The translations under genes were made by a program, and so were the position numbers. From Cobetia marina (GTDB lineage Bacteria > Pseudomonadota > Gammaproteobacteria > Pseudomonadales > Halomonadaceae): a DNA stretch of 64,000 nucleotides. The stretch spans positions 2,728,001 to 2,792,000 of the forward strand of contig NZ_CP017114.1 of the NCBI RefSeq assembly GCF_001720485.1. Reading direction: 5' to 3'. This document shows positions 35,231 through 44,448 of the stretch, one piece after another (the first letter of the stretch is position 1; every line of letters begins with the position of its first letter). Below the pieces are notes generated by a model, which was given only the letters and a program-made list of their open reading frames with translations, was not told the origin of the DNA and ran no database searches.

Positions 35231-35267
35231 CGACGACGCCCTGCCGGTTTCCCGACAGGGCGTCGTT
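35231..35267 (+). terminator. Terminator of the thiamine transporter operon
   Basis: ACGACGCCCTG pairs with CAGGGCGTCGT around a 10-base loop, followed by TTTGCTTT. Confidence 0.85.
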
Positions 35268-35324
35268 TGCTTTCTGCCAGATGACGCGAGGATGCCCTGC
35301 CCCAAGCTTCCGGAGACCTTCCTG

Positions 35325-36620
35325 TCAGCGCCTGCCATCCACCGGACTGCCGGCTGACGCCCGCCTGGCCAGACGCCGCGCCAGCCACGCCATCAGCACA
35401 GGCTGGATCACCAGCGCGACCACCAGCACCGCCACGAGCAGTGGCATGCCCTCAAGGGCGCCACCCGGCGAGCTGACCAGCAGCGCCGCCCCGAGATAAC
35501 TGCCCGCGGCAGAACTCAGGTGCTGAACGGCGCTCTGGGTGCTGGTGAAGGCGGCCCGCTCGTGCTCGGCAGGAATGAAGCTGTTGAGCGTGTTCTGTGC
35601 CACCCGCCGCGCCGAGGAGAACAGCATGTAGGCACCAAACCCCACCCACACCAGCGACGGCCCCGGCGAATGAAGCAGGAAGGCCCAGCCCACCAGCGCC
35701 GTCAGCAGACAGGTAATGGTGCCGGGCCAGACACTGCCGAAGCGATCACACAGCCGCCCGGTCAGCTGCATGCCCACCAGCGACAGTCCCCCTCCGATCA
35801 TGTAGAGCCCGCCGAGATCCTCGCGAGGCAGATCGAGATTGAACAGCAGATAGCTGGAGAGATTGGGGATCACCAGGAAGTTGCTGAACATCGCGGTGGC
35901 GATCAGCGCCAGCCCGAGCCGGTGATTCGGCTGCGCGAGAATGGTGGCGATGGAGGTACCGGCGCGACTGCGAGGATTGTCCAGATGCCCCCGGATCGGC
36001 GGCAGCACCCAGGCCAGCAACCCGCAGACCAGCAACGCCAGCAGCGCAACGGCCCGGAACGGCGCCTGCCAGCCAAAGCCTTCGGACAACCACAGCGCGA
36101 AGGGCAGCCCCAGCACCGAGGCCACCGAGAAGGCCCCCATCACCATCCCCATGGCGCGCCCACGCCGGATTCCCGGCACGACATCGATCACGATGGCCAG
36201 TGCCGTGGCCGCCGCCGGCCCACCGAACAGCCCGCCCAGCATGCGCGCGGCCAGCAGCGTCTCGAATCCGGTGGCGAAGCTCGCGATCAGATGACACAGC
36301 GCAGCACCGAACAGAAAACCCAGCACGGCCCAGCGACGATCGAAACGATCCGCATGCCGCGTCCACAGCAAGGTGCCCACCGCCGCCGCCAGCGGATAGC
36401 TGCCGACGATGTAGCCCAGGTGGTCCAGCGGAATGCCCAGCGACTGCGCGAAATCCGGCCCCAATGCCATCACCATGGTGAAGCCCATGATGACGGCGAA
36501 CTGCAGCAGCGTGACCAGCGCGATCACCAGACGCTCGTGACGCGTCACCGGTATCGTGCCGTCTTCGTCAGGCACGCGAGGCGCCGCCAACGGCGCAGGC
36601 GTATGACGTGAGCCGCTCAA
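35325..36620 (-). CDS. MFS transporter
   Basis: 431 residues with twelve hydrophobic helices. LLWTRHADRFDRRWAVLGFLFG is the loop 2-3 motif of the major facilitator superfamily and LLAARMLGGLFGGPAAA helix 4-5, most like the AraJ/proton-driven efflux branch. The likely start is TTG at 36620, overlapping the stop of the upstream hydrolase gene (TTGA), so translation would be coupled; no ATG is suitably placed. Substrate unknown. Confidence 0.85.
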   Translation of the reverse strand: MSGSRHTPAPLAAPRVPDEDGTIPVTRHERLVIALVTLLQFAVIMGFTMVMALGPDFAQSLGIPLDHLGYIVGSYPLAAAVGTLLWTRHADRFDRRWAVLGFLFGAALCHLIASFATGFETLLAARMLGGLFGGPAAATALAIVIDVVPGIRRGRAMGMVMGAFSVASVLGLPFALWLSEGFGWQAPFRAVALLALLVCGLLAWVLPPIRGHLDNPRSRAGTSIATILAQPNHRLGLALIATAMFSNFLVIPNLSSYLLFNLDLPREDLGGLYMIGGGLSLVGMQLTGRLCDRFGSVWPGTITCLLTALVGWAFLLHSPGPSLVWVGFGAYMLFSSARRVAQNTLNSFIPAEHERAAFTSTQSAVQHLSSAAGSYLGAALLVSSPGGALEGMPLLVAVLVVALVIQPVLMAWLARRLARRASAGSPVDGRR

Positions 36621-37453
36621 GCGCGTGCGACGCGTTCAAGAAACGTCTCGACGGCTTGCTGGAACTCGCTTGCTCGCTCGGCATGCAGCCAGTGGCCGGC
36701 ATCCAGCGAGGCATCTTCTAGCCGCGGGAAGCGCTCACGCATTGCCTGGAGCCCGTCGGCCTGCACGTAACTGGAACGTTCGCCCCACAGCAGCAGGGCC
36801 GGCAGTTCCACCTCGCCGTGTGCCTGAGGCGCCTCGACGATCTGGGGGTAACCCGCCGCGATGTGATCGAGCCCGACTCGCCAGCCCATGCTGCCGTCCT
36901 CATCGCGCACCAGGTTGGTGGCGAGGAACTGACGGATAGCCGGCGTTTCCACATGGCGTGCCATCACGTTGTCAGCGTCCTTGCGCGAGGCAGGACGCGC
37001 CTCACGCACGGCCTCGAAGGCCGCGAATATCTCATCGTGCCCGTGTCCGTAGGCGATGGGCGCGATATCCGCCACCACGAGACTGCGCAGTCGTTCAGGT
37101 GCCTGCAGTGCGACCTGCATGGCCACCTTGCCCCCCATGGAGTGCCCCATGAGATCACAGGTGGGGATATCGAGCTGATCGAGCAGAGCGATCACGTCAG
37201 CGGCCTGCTCCGCGTAGCTCATGCCCGCCACATGCGGGCTGCGACCATGATTGCGCAGATCCACCGCGATGACGCGACGCGACTGCGACCAGAACTTGAT
37301 ATGCGAGCGCCAGTTGTCCGCGCTCCCGAACAGACCATGCAGAATCACCAGCGGCGTCGCATCCTGCTCACCCGCCTCATTGCCCTGTGCGGCTTCACGG
37401 GCATCACTCTCGTTGTAGAAAAGCTCGACCGTCGTGCTTGTCGCAGTGCTCAT
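36617..37453 (-). CDS. Alpha/beta hydrolase (YbfF-like esterase)
   Basis: About 278 residues. PLVILHGLFGSADNW forms the oxyanion region, GHSMGG the nucleophile elbow with catalytic serine, and DAGHWLHAE holds the catalytic histidine, as in YbfF acyl-CoA/short-chain esterases. DLRNHGRSP is also typical. Three ATGs stand in a row; the last (37453) has GGAG 7 bases upstream. Coupled to the MFS gene downstream. Confidence 0.85.
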   Translation of the reverse strand: MSTATSTTVELFYNESDAREAAQGNEAGEQDATPLVILHGLFGSADNWRSHIKFWSQSRRVIAVDLRNHGRSPHVAGMSYAEQAADVIALLDQLDIPTCDLMGHSMGGKVAMQVALQAPERLRSLVVADIAPIAYGHGHDEIFAAFEAVREARPASRKDADNVMARHVETPAIRQFLATNLVRDEDGSMGWRVGLDHIAAGYPQIVEAPQAHGEVELPALLLWGERSSYVQADGLQAMRERFPRLEDASLDAGHWLHAERASEFQQAVETFLERVARA

Positions 37454-37601
37454 CATCATCTCCATGGACGCTAGACAGACCCTCAGACGCTCCCGACCCT
37501 CACGCATCGCCCGCGATGGCACGCGCCAGTGCCAAGCGGCAACCTCGTGGCCGAGTGTCAGAAAACGCTCATGTTAGCAGACTATCAAGCCGCCGCGCGG
37601 C

Positions 37602-38510
37602 TCACCGCGGACTGGCTTCCAGATAGACCTTGACCGCCTGCCACAGGGGGCTTCGATAGCGCTCCGGATGCCAGAGCATGGAAAAATGCCGCTTGAGGTT
37701 GAGCTGGGGCGTCTCCAGCACGACCAGCTCCCCACGTGACAGCTCCGCATCCACAGACAGGCGTGAAAGGCAGCCCAACCCGAGGCCGGCAAACACAGCC
37801 TGCTTGATGGCCTCATGCTGCCCCAGCTCCATGCGCACCTTGAGACGCTCGATTCGCCCATGCAGTGCACGTTCGAAGACCGCACGCGTGCCCGACCCTC
37901 CCTCGCGCAGAATCCAGTCGGCATTGGCCAGATCCTCGTCATCGAGTGCCGTTGCGCGTATCGCCAGCGGGTGGGACGGCGGCGCCACCACCACCAGCTC
38001 ATCCTCGCGCCAGGTCTGGCTCATCAGGCGTGGCGCGTGACAATCCCCTTCGATCAGCCCCAGCTCGGCATCGTAGTTGAGCACCGCCTCCACCACCTGA
38101 TGGGTATTGCGCAGGCGCAGGTTGAGCTCGGTCCCGGGGTTCTCACGCATGAAGGCCCCTGCCAGGCCGGGCAACAGCCAGGTCCCGATGGTCGCGCTGG
38201 CGGCGATTTCCAGCTCGCCTCGCAGGAACCCCTCCTCCAGCCCGGGCTCACGGGCCTCCAGCTCCAGTGCATGGGTCTGTTCCAGCAGCTGTTCGGCACG
38301 CGCCAGCAGACGACGCCCATTGGCATTGAGGGCCAACCGGCGCCCGAGCCGCTCGAACAGCGCGACGTCAAGGTGGCGTTCCAGCTCTGAGAGCGCCTGA
38401 CTCGCTGCCGATTGCGAAAGCCCTATCTCTCGGGCGGCACCACTGACCGAGCCCTGGCGAGTCACGGCGACGAAGACCTGTAATTGGCGCAGGGTGATAT
38501 GGATCTGCAT
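37602..38510 (-). CDS. LysR-type regulator (YeiE-like)
   Basis: 302 residues. The winged helix-turn-helix (LRQLQVFVAVTRQGSVSGAAREIGLSQSAAS, residues 6-40 region) is followed by a periplasmic-binding-like effector domain (about 90-300; GELEIAASATIGTWLLPGL). The divergent neighbour is yeiH, the classical YeiE/YeiH arrangement, so it most likely controls that gene and responds to sulfite or a related anion. A dyad (GGATA-N10-TATCC) lies in the shared promoter region. Confidence 0.87.
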   Translation of the reverse strand: MQIHITLRQLQVFVAVTRQGSVSGAAREIGLSQSAASQALSELERHLDVALFERLGRRLALNANGRRLLARAEQLLEQTHALELEAREPGLEEGFLRGELEIAASATIGTWLLPGLAGAFMRENPGTELNLRLRNTHQVVEAVLNYDAELGLIEGDCHAPRLMSQTWREDELVVVAPPSHPLAIRATALDDEDLANADWILREGGSGTRAVFERALHGRIERLKVRMELGQHEAIKQAVFAGLGLGCLSRLSVDAELSRGELVVLETPQLNLKRHFSMLWHPERYRSPLWQAVKVYLEASPR

Positions 38511-38536
38511 ATCGGTTTTTCCGGTAAGTGGTAAAG

Positions 38537-38556
38537 GGATAATCGACTAACTATCC
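38537..38556. promoter_or_regulatory. Candidate LysR operator between yeiE-like and yeiH genes
   Basis: GGATA and TATCC stand as an inverted repeat 10 bases apart in the AT-rich divergent region, the size and place expected for a LysR site. Confidence 0.4.
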
Positions 38557-38678
38557 AATGATATTCCTGCATAAACTATTCATCAAACCAGAAGCACTAA
38601 GCATGCAACGTCCTCACAAGCACTCAAGATCTTCACGCGACAAGACCTGACCCGACACGCCTACCAAGGAGAAAGCCA

Positions 38679-39731
38679 ATGGACGCACAGACGCTGACTG
38701 CCCCCCCTGTCACGGAACGGCTGCGCCGAATGGTGCCGGGACTCGCGCTGTGCGGCGGGCTGACACTGGCGGGGCTGGGGCTGCACGCCATTCCGACCCT
38801 CGCCGCGACCGGCGTCAGTCCGCTGGTCTTCGCGCTGCTGTGCGGCATCGTGGTCGGCAACCTGCCCGTCACCAGCCGCCATGCCCGGGCACTGGCACCA
38901 GGGCTGCATGTCGCGACCAAGAAGCTGCTGCGACTCGGCATCATCCTGTTCGGACTGTCGATCACCTTGCAGCAGATTCTCGGCCTGGGGTGGAGCGTGG
39001 TCGTGCTGGATGTCATCGTCATCGCCGCCGTGTTGAGCTGCGGCTATTTCCTGGGCACGCGCTGGCTGGGTCTGGATCGCGATACCGCCTTGCTGACCAG
39101 TGCCGGCTCTGCCATCTGCGGCGCCGCGGCCGTGCTGGCGACGGAATCCATGATCAAGGCACGCCCGGCAGCCACCGCCATGGCCGTGGCCACGGTGGTA
39201 CTGTTCGGCTCGCTGGCCATGCTGGCCTACCCCTTGCTCTACCCGCTGACCGGCATGCATGAAGGGCTGTTCGGCATCTACATCGGCTCGACCATTCACG
39301 AGGTCGCGCAGGTCGTGGCGGCAGGTGAGGCGGTAGGCCCGGACGCCCTGGCCAATGCCCTGATCGTCAAGTTGATGCGTGTGATGATGCTGGTCCCCTT
39401 CCTGCTCCTGCTGCCCAAGCTGTGGGCCATGCGCAGCCGCAGCGAGGGGGATGACCGCGATGCCGGCGGCAGCATGACCATTCCCTGGTTCGCCCTCGGT
39501 TTCATCGCCATGGCCGGGATCAACAGCACCGGCGAGATTCCTGCCGCCCTGCACGCCAACCTGTCCGTGCTGGGGAGCGTCGCCCTGACCATGGCGATGG
39601 CGGGACTCGGGGTCGAGACACGCATGGATCGTCTGCGCTCACTGGGCATGAAGCCCTTCCTGCTGGCACTGATCCTGTTCGTGCTGCTCATGGTCGGCGG
39701 CTTCGGGGCCAACCTGCTGTTGATGGGGTGA
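38679..39731 (+). CDS. yeiH: YeiH family putative sulfate/sulfite exporter
   Basis: 350 residues with about ten hydrophobic helices. LLRLGIILFGLSITLQQI, SAGSAICGAAAVLATE and GSTIHEVAQVVAAGEAVG are diagnostic of the family (UPF0324). Members export sulfite or related small anions across the inner membrane. AAGGAG precedes the ATG. Regulation by the divergent LysR protein is expected. Confidence 0.9.
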   Translation: MDAQTLTAPPVTERLRRMVPGLALCGGLTLAGLGLHAIPTLAATGVSPLVFALLCGIVVGNLPVTSRHARALAPGLHVATKKLLRLGIILFGLSITLQQILGLGWSVVVLDVIVIAAVLSCGYFLGTRWLGLDRDTALLTSAGSAICGAAAVLATESMIKARPAATAMAVATVVLFGSLAMLAYPLLYPLTGMHEGLFGIYIGSTIHEVAQVVAAGEAVGPDALANALIVKLMRVMMLVPFLLLLPKLWAMRSRSEGDDRDAGGSMTIPWFALGFIAMAGINSTGEIPAALHANLSVLGSVALTMAMAGLGVETRMDRLRSLGMKPFLLALILFVLLMVGGFGANLLLMG

Positions 39732-39909
39732 TACACGCCGGCAATGATTGAGTGTCGCAATCACCCAATTAGTGCCGCTCAATTGGCAAACCCGGTGAGG
39801 CTCAAGCACAATGGCATCCATCCATTGACTCACCGGTTCTGCCGGAAGCCCACGAACATCACGTCACGGTGGGCTTGACGAGTATCACGTACCCTCCAAG
39901 GAGAATCTC

Positions 39910-40176
39910 ATGCTGGCAGTCATCTTCGGTCGTCCGGGTTGCCCGTTCTGCGTCCGCGCCAAGGAACTCGCGGAAGAACTTACCGCCAAGCGCGATGATT
40001 TCGATTTCCGTTACATCGACATCCACGCCGAGGGCATCACCAAGGCCGACATGGAAAAGACCATCGGCAAGCCGGTGGAAACCGTGCCGCAGATCTTCGT
40101 CGATCAGACCCACATCGGTGGCTTCACCGAGTTCAACCAGTACGTGCAGGACGAGGCACTGATGCCGCAGGCCTGA
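39910..40176 (+). CDS. grxA: Glutaredoxin GrxA
   Basis: 88 residues, class I dithiol glutaredoxin. CPFC (residues 11-14) is the active site, TVPQIF the cis-proline loop and IGGFTEF the glutathione-binding end. The GrxA type keeps ribonucleotide reductase and other thiols reduced. AAGGAG precedes the ATG; a strong terminator follows. Confidence 0.9.
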   Translation: MLAVIFGRPGCPFCVRAKELAEELTAKRDDFDFRYIDIHAEGITKADMEKTIGKPVETVPQIFVDQTHIGGFTEFNQYVQDEALMPQA

Positions 40177-40204
40177 TCAACGCCTCGACTTCTGTCTGAT
40201 CCTG

Positions 40205-40238
40205 AAAAGCCCTCGCCCATGGCGGGGGCTTTTTTTTT
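40205..40238 (+). terminator. Terminator of grxA
   Basis: AAAGCCCTCGCC/GGCGGGGGCTTT stem and a run of nine T. Confidence 0.92.
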
Positions 40239-40451
40239 GCAGCCGGCATGCCAGTTGCGCTGCTGATGCCCCTACCACTCGCGCCGTCAATCAAGGGCCA
40301 ACTTCCTACCTCTCGTCAGTGCCTCGACTCGTGCCTCCCTCAGGGCAGCCACTCACGGCAACGGGAAAGTGCGCAGCGGAGCGCTTGCGGCGCTTGCAAG
40401 CTGCGGTGACAATTCGCCTTTCTCCGCACGTAGCTGGACAAGGAAGCAAAC

Positions 40452-42206
40452 ATGAACATGTTGATGGAAGGCGCCGTGCTGCTGGGCTGCGCCGTGGTTG
40501 CCGTGCCGCTCTTTCAGCGCCTGGGGCTGGGGTCCATCCTGGGGTATCTGGCGATCGGGGTGCTGCTGGGGCCGTCATTGATCGGCTTCATCTCGGAACC
40601 GACCGAGGTGCTGCACTTCGCGGAGTTCGGCGTGGTCATGCTGCTGTTCATGATCGGACTGGAACTCGAACCCAAGCGCCTGTGGGACATGCGCCTCAAG
40701 CTTGCCGGGCTTGGCAGCGCACAGATGCTGCTATGCGGAGCGCTGCTGACGCCCGTCGGGTTATGGCTGGGCCTTGAACTGCCGGCCGCCGCCTTGCTGG
40801 GCCTGATTCTGGCGCTGTCCTCTACCGCCTTTGCGCTGCAGGTGCTCAGCGAGAATCAACAACTGGCGACACCCCATGGCCAGTCAACCTTCGCCATCCT
40901 GCTGTTCCAGGACCTGGCCGTAATTCCATTGCTGGCGCTGCTGCCGCTGTTCGCCGACAACTTCGACGCTTCCACCGGCTCCGGCTGGGCCGGTGTCGTC
41001 AAGGGCATCGGCATGGTGGCGGCGGTCATCATCGTTGGCCGCTTCGTCGTTCCGCGCCTGTTGAAGATGGTGGCACGCAGCGAGATCCACGAGATCTTCA
41101 CTGCCGCGGCACTGTTCGTGGTGATCAGTACCGCTCTGCTGATGGAATGGGTCGGGCTTTCCATGGCACTGGGGGCCTTCCTCGCCGGGGTGCTGCTGGC
41201 GGATACCGTCTATCGCCACGAACTCGAAGCCAACATCGACCCCTTCAAGGGCCTGCTGCTGGGGCTGTTCTTCATGGCGGTCGGGATGTCGGTGGACGTC
41301 TCGCTGGTCATGGAGCGCCCGCTGACGGTGCTGGGCCTGACACTGGCGCTGATGGTCGGCAAGGTGCTGGTCATCACGCTGGTGGGCCGCGTCGCACGCC
41401 TGAAGCTTGCCGAGGCACTGCCACTGGCCGCCGTACTGGCTCAGGGCGGAGAATTCGACTTCGTGTTGCTGACCGCCGGCATGGCCGCCGGCATCTTCGA
41501 TCAGACGCTTACCAGTCTGGTCATCAGCGCCGTGACGCTGTCCATGGCCGCCACGCCCTTCCTGTATCGCTATGCGCGCAAGTTCGGTGCCGCGCGCGAA
41601 GCCAAGCGCCCCTACGATGAAGACTTCGGTCAGGAAGCCCCGCCGGTACTGATTGCCGGTTTCGGACGTTTCGGTCAGATGAGCGCGCGCATTCTCAAGA
41701 CCCAGGGCATCAACTTCACCGCCCTCGACCCCAACATCACCCAGGTCGAGTTCGTGCGTCAGTTCGGCTCGCGCATCTTCTACGCCGACGCCAGCCGATC
41801 GGAGCTGCTGCGAGCGGCTGGCGCCGAGCACGCACAGATCATGCTGGTGGCGGTCGATGACGCCAGGATGACCACCCAGATCGTGCGTACCGTTCGACAA
41901 CAGTTCCCGCATCTCAAGCTGTTCGTGCGGGCCCGCAATCGCCACCATGCCTGGGAGCTGATGGAGCTGGGCGTGGAACACGTGATCCGCGAGACCTACG
42001 CCAGCAGCCTGGAAATGGGCAACGAACTGCTGGTTGCCATGGGCTATCCAAGCGCACGTGCCGCCGAAGTGGTCCGCGCCTTCCGCGAGATGGATGACAC
42101 CATGCTCAAGAGCGATTTCGAGAACCGCCATGACCCCGAGGCGCTGGTCACCAGCGCCAAGAGCGCCATGGAAGAGCTCAAGCGCCTGTTCCAGACCAAG
42201 GGCTGA
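40452..42206 (+). CDS. Monovalent cation:proton antiporter-2 (Kef/CPA2) family protein
   Basis: 584 residues. The membrane domain (about 1-385) has twelve or so helices with GLELEPKRLWDM and the ion-site region LLFQDLAVIPLLALLP. A Rossmann RCK domain follows (VLIAGFGRFGQM, about 395-510) and a helical tail. This is the KefB/KefC layout, K+ efflux gated by nucleotide or glutathione adducts. It lies near grxA but with its own spacing and terminator, and no KefF/KefG partner gene is present. Confidence 0.88.
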   Translation: MNMLMEGAVLLGCAVVAVPLFQRLGLGSILGYLAIGVLLGPSLIGFISEPTEVLHFAEFGVVMLLFMIGLELEPKRLWDMRLKLAGLGSAQMLLCGALLTPVGLWLGLELPAAALLGLILALSSTAFALQVLSENQQLATPHGQSTFAILLFQDLAVIPLLALLPLFADNFDASTGSGWAGVVKGIGMVAAVIIVGRFVVPRLLKMVARSEIHEIFTAAALFVVISTALLMEWVGLSMALGAFLAGVLLADTVYRHELEANIDPFKGLLLGLFFMAVGMSVDVSLVMERPLTVLGLTLALMVGKVLVITLVGRVARLKLAEALPLAAVLAQGGEFDFVLLTAGMAAGIFDQTLTSLVISAVTLSMAATPFLYRYARKFGAAREAKRPYDEDFGQEAPPVLIAGFGRFGQMSARILKTQGINFTALDPNITQVEFVRQFGSRIFYADASRSELLRAAGAEHAQIMLVAVDDARMTTQIVRTVRQQFPHLKLFVRARNRHHAWELMELGVEHVIRETYASSLEMGNELLVAMGYPSARAAEVVRAFREMDDTMLKSDFENRHDPEALVTSAKSAMEELKRLFQTKG

Positions 42207-42233
42207 TGTCCACTCTCGCCAGCTGCTGTCGCT

Positions 42234-42280
42234 CCAGAACCGAAAACGCCGCCCTCTAGGGGCGGCGTTTTCGGTTCTGG
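42234..42280. terminator. Bidirectional terminator
   Basis: A long stem (CCAGAACCGAAAACGCCGCC and its complement) with a 4-base loop lies between the converging Kef and DMT genes; it contains A and T runs on both sides. Confidence 0.9.
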
Positions 42281-42298
42281 CATCCACTGGCGTGCCAT

Positions 42299-43198
42299 TC
42301 AGCTGCGAGTCACGGCTCCCCCGCGCAGGCGAGCGCGCCACTGCGGCCCGAAGAGATAGGCACACAGGCCCACGACGATGAAGAGCGCCCCCGCCAGCAC
42401 GCGGCTGGAGACTATCTCGCCATTCAGGGCAGCGCCGAGACTCATGGCGAATATCGGCGTGATCAGGGTGGCCAATGCCACGGTACTGGCGGACAGGCGT
42501 GCCAGCACGAAGTAATAGCACAGATACCCGATCAACGAGCCGAAGATACCCAGGTAGACGATCGCCCCCAGCGGGCGCTGTGTCGGCCATGCCTGCGGCA
42601 CACCATCGACCAGCAGGGCCGCGAGAAGATAGAGCGGAAGCGAGACGAGCAGCGCGCCCTCGGTCTGCACCAGCGGATGAAGCCCTGCTCGCTCTCGCTG
42701 GACCAGTACGCCGGAAGCGGCAAAGCAGTTGACCGCCAGCAACATGGTCACCACCCCCTTCCAGCTGCCCGGCGGTAGCGCCAGCGAGTCCGAGACGGCG
42801 ATGGCCAGTCCGCCCAATGCCAATGCGAAACCTAACCATTGCAGCTTGTCAAGAGGCGCACTTTTCAACCACCAGCGCGCGTAAAGTCCTGATAGCAGAG
42901 GAGCTAAGCCGAAAAGTAACGACATGATACCGCTTGGTAACCAACCGGCAGCAATATAGGCGAAGTACATCCCACCCCATATCCCCAGTGCAGCCGCCAC
43001 GTAGCTGCGAATTGCCACGCGACCGAAATCCATTTTCAGCCCGAGCAAGCGTAACAATGGGTAACCGATACATGCGGCAATTAACATTCTCCCCATGGCA
43101 GACCAGGCCGGCAGCCATCCGGAAGCACTCCATGAAATCGCCAGCGGTGTGGTTGACCACACCATGAGAACCACGCAATACGCCACCAGCACTGGCAT
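42299..43198 (-). CDS. DMT superfamily (EamA) transporter
   Basis: 299 residues with ten hydrophobic helices in two EamA halves (VWSTTPLAISWS at the start; FGSLIGYLCYYFVLARLSAS in the second half). Substrate unknown, often amino acids or metabolites exported. The ATG at 43198 has CGGAG 8 bases upstream; a GTG at 43204 is less likely. The base composition just inside the 5' end is a little lower in GC than its neighbours. Confidence 0.82.
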   Translation of the reverse strand: MPVLVAYCVVLMVWSTTPLAISWSASGWLPAWSAMGRMLIAACIGYPLLRLLGLKMDFGRVAIRSYVAAALGIWGGMYFAYIAAGWLPSGIMSLLFGLAPLLSGLYARWWLKSAPLDKLQWLGFALALGGLAIAVSDSLALPPGSWKGVVTMLLAVNCFAASGVLVQRERAGLHPLVQTEGALLVSLPLYLLAALLVDGVPQAWPTQRPLGAIVYLGIFGSLIGYLCYYFVLARLSASTVALATLITPIFAMSLGAALNGEIVSSRVLAGALFIVVGLCAYLFGPQWRARLRGGAVTRS

Positions 43199-43314
43199 TT
43201 TCACACTCCGAACAGTCGGTCAGAAAAAAAGGACAATGTCGTTGAATGGCCTTATCTGGCAGGTACCTATAATCGCTCCAGCACAGGGTGCCGATATCCC
43301 GTCAAGGAGGCTTC

Positions 43315-44085
43315 ATGCAACGCGAGGAATTTCTACAACAGCTATGGCTGGACTTCGTTCACCGCCATCCGGATATCGGAGCGCTGGACATCTGGCCGGA
43401 TGGCATCAGGCCCGAATATCTGATGTTCGTGACACTGGATCAGGGGCCATTTCGCAGCGAGAAACTGCGTCCCAGCCTCTATCATCAGGGCTATCGACGC
43501 GTGAAGCAGTACGCCATGGCCGACCGTGGCCTACTGGTGGATCTGCTGCTGCCGCCGGATGGCGGCTCGGCTGTCATGCTGGCCGAACTTCAGGCCAATA
43601 GCCTGCCTCCCCTTCACCGAGACCTGCTGAAGACGCTCATCAGCCAGAGTCACCGTGACGACTGCAAGGGACAGAACCTGCTGGCGCCGTGCCGCCCATG
43701 GGACATGCCGGACTGGCCCACCTTCGAGCGTCTGCTGGAAGCCAACCCGCTGGCGGCATGGCTATCGGTGATGGGCCCGCGCCTGCATCACGTGGGCTTC
43801 AACGCCGACGAGCTGGGAGAAACGCTTGAAGCTGTCTGCGAAGGCATGCTGATGCACGGCATGTCGCCGCAGAGCGGGCGCCACCATGCCGTACTCCCCA
43901 TCAACCCCAAGCTGCAATACCACTACTATCCCGCGCACGCACAACGCATGGTATTCGCCGAAGGTGATGAGCACATGGTGGTGCTGGGAGGGCTGGCCCT
44001 GCTGGCGACGGCCGACAGTGGCCAGCATCAGCGCGCCGCCGAGCAACTGCTGCCAGAGCACACGCTCTGCCAGCTGAGTGCCTGA
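43315..44085 (+). CDS. DUF1338-like protein (2-oxoadipate dioxygenase superfamily), diverged
   Basis: 256 residues, soluble. Its plan resembles short DUF1338 proteins: an N-terminal helix (EEFLQQLWLDFVHRHP), LYHQGYRRVKQYAM followed by an Asp-Leu strand, AELQANSLPPLHRDLL, and AAWLSVMGPRLHHVGFN. In the family, two histidines and a glutamate bind iron. Here the first histidine (VNDHVAFRT in relatives) is not seen (GIRPEYLMFVTL instead), while the HH of LHHVGF is kept. AAGGAGG precedes the ATG. Either an inactive or a re-purposed relative; assignment is moderate. Confidence 0.5.
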   Translation: MQREEFLQQLWLDFVHRHPDIGALDIWPDGIRPEYLMFVTLDQGPFRSEKLRPSLYHQGYRRVKQYAMADRGLLVDLLLPPDGGSAVMLAELQANSLPPLHRDLLKTLISQSHRDDCKGQNLLAPCRPWDMPDWPTFERLLEANPLAAWLSVMGPRLHHVGFNADELGETLEAVCEGMLMHGMSPQSGRHHAVLPINPKLQYHYYPAHAQRMVFAEGDEHMVVLGGLALLATADSGQHQRAAEQLLPEHTLCQLSA

Positions 44086-44448
44086 CGGACAAGATTCACG
44101 AGCCAGATTCGCAAGCAGTAGTGCCGCAACGCCCCTGACGCCTCCGGCGCCAGGGGCGTTTTCATTGGCAAGCCATGTCATGACTCACCGCCATGGGCTC
44201 CCCTCGCGAGCCACTGGCTGTCGTGCGCCATGCTCGGGTGCCCCATGAGGTCTGCTGGTGGCTCAGAGCCGTAATACGTTGGTCGCAAGCAGGTTATCAA
44301 CAGAAGCTGTGGAAAAAGCTGTGAAGAATCTCTGTACATCCACTCATCGGCTTCGCGATCTGGCGACCAATGTCAGATTGATCAAAAATTCACCACTTCA
44401 CCGCTGAGCGCCTGACTGTCACGAAAAAAGCCTCCGAAACCACCTCGC
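44086..44448. other. Intergenic region, AT-rich toward nhaD
   Basis: After the terminator at 44128 there is no gene. The stretch 44280-44400 is notably AT-rich, without a clear promoter, hairpin or RNA. It separates two converging transcripts. Confidence 0.4.
44128..44163 (+). terminator. Terminator
   Basis: AACGCCCCTG pairs with CAGGGGCGTT, with an inner CGCC/GGCG stem, followed by TTTTC, 43 bases after the DUF1338-like gene. Confidence 0.88.

Noticed and set aside
35520..36611. Plus-strand open frame opposite the MFS gene
   Set aside because: Gln/Arg/His-rich shadow with no hydrophobic or catalytic pattern; the minus strand has a 12-helix transporter.
40884..42839. Long minus-strand open frame (about 650 codons) across the Kef antiporter
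   Set aside because: Composition is His/Gln/Asp-rich without family features; the opposite strand encodes a full CPA2 antiporter, and the frame crosses a terminator.
44290..44330. Sequence resembling DnaA boxes (GGTTATCAACAG near 44297)
   Set aside because: Only one imperfect match to TTATNCACA, without clustered boxes or replication genes nearby.
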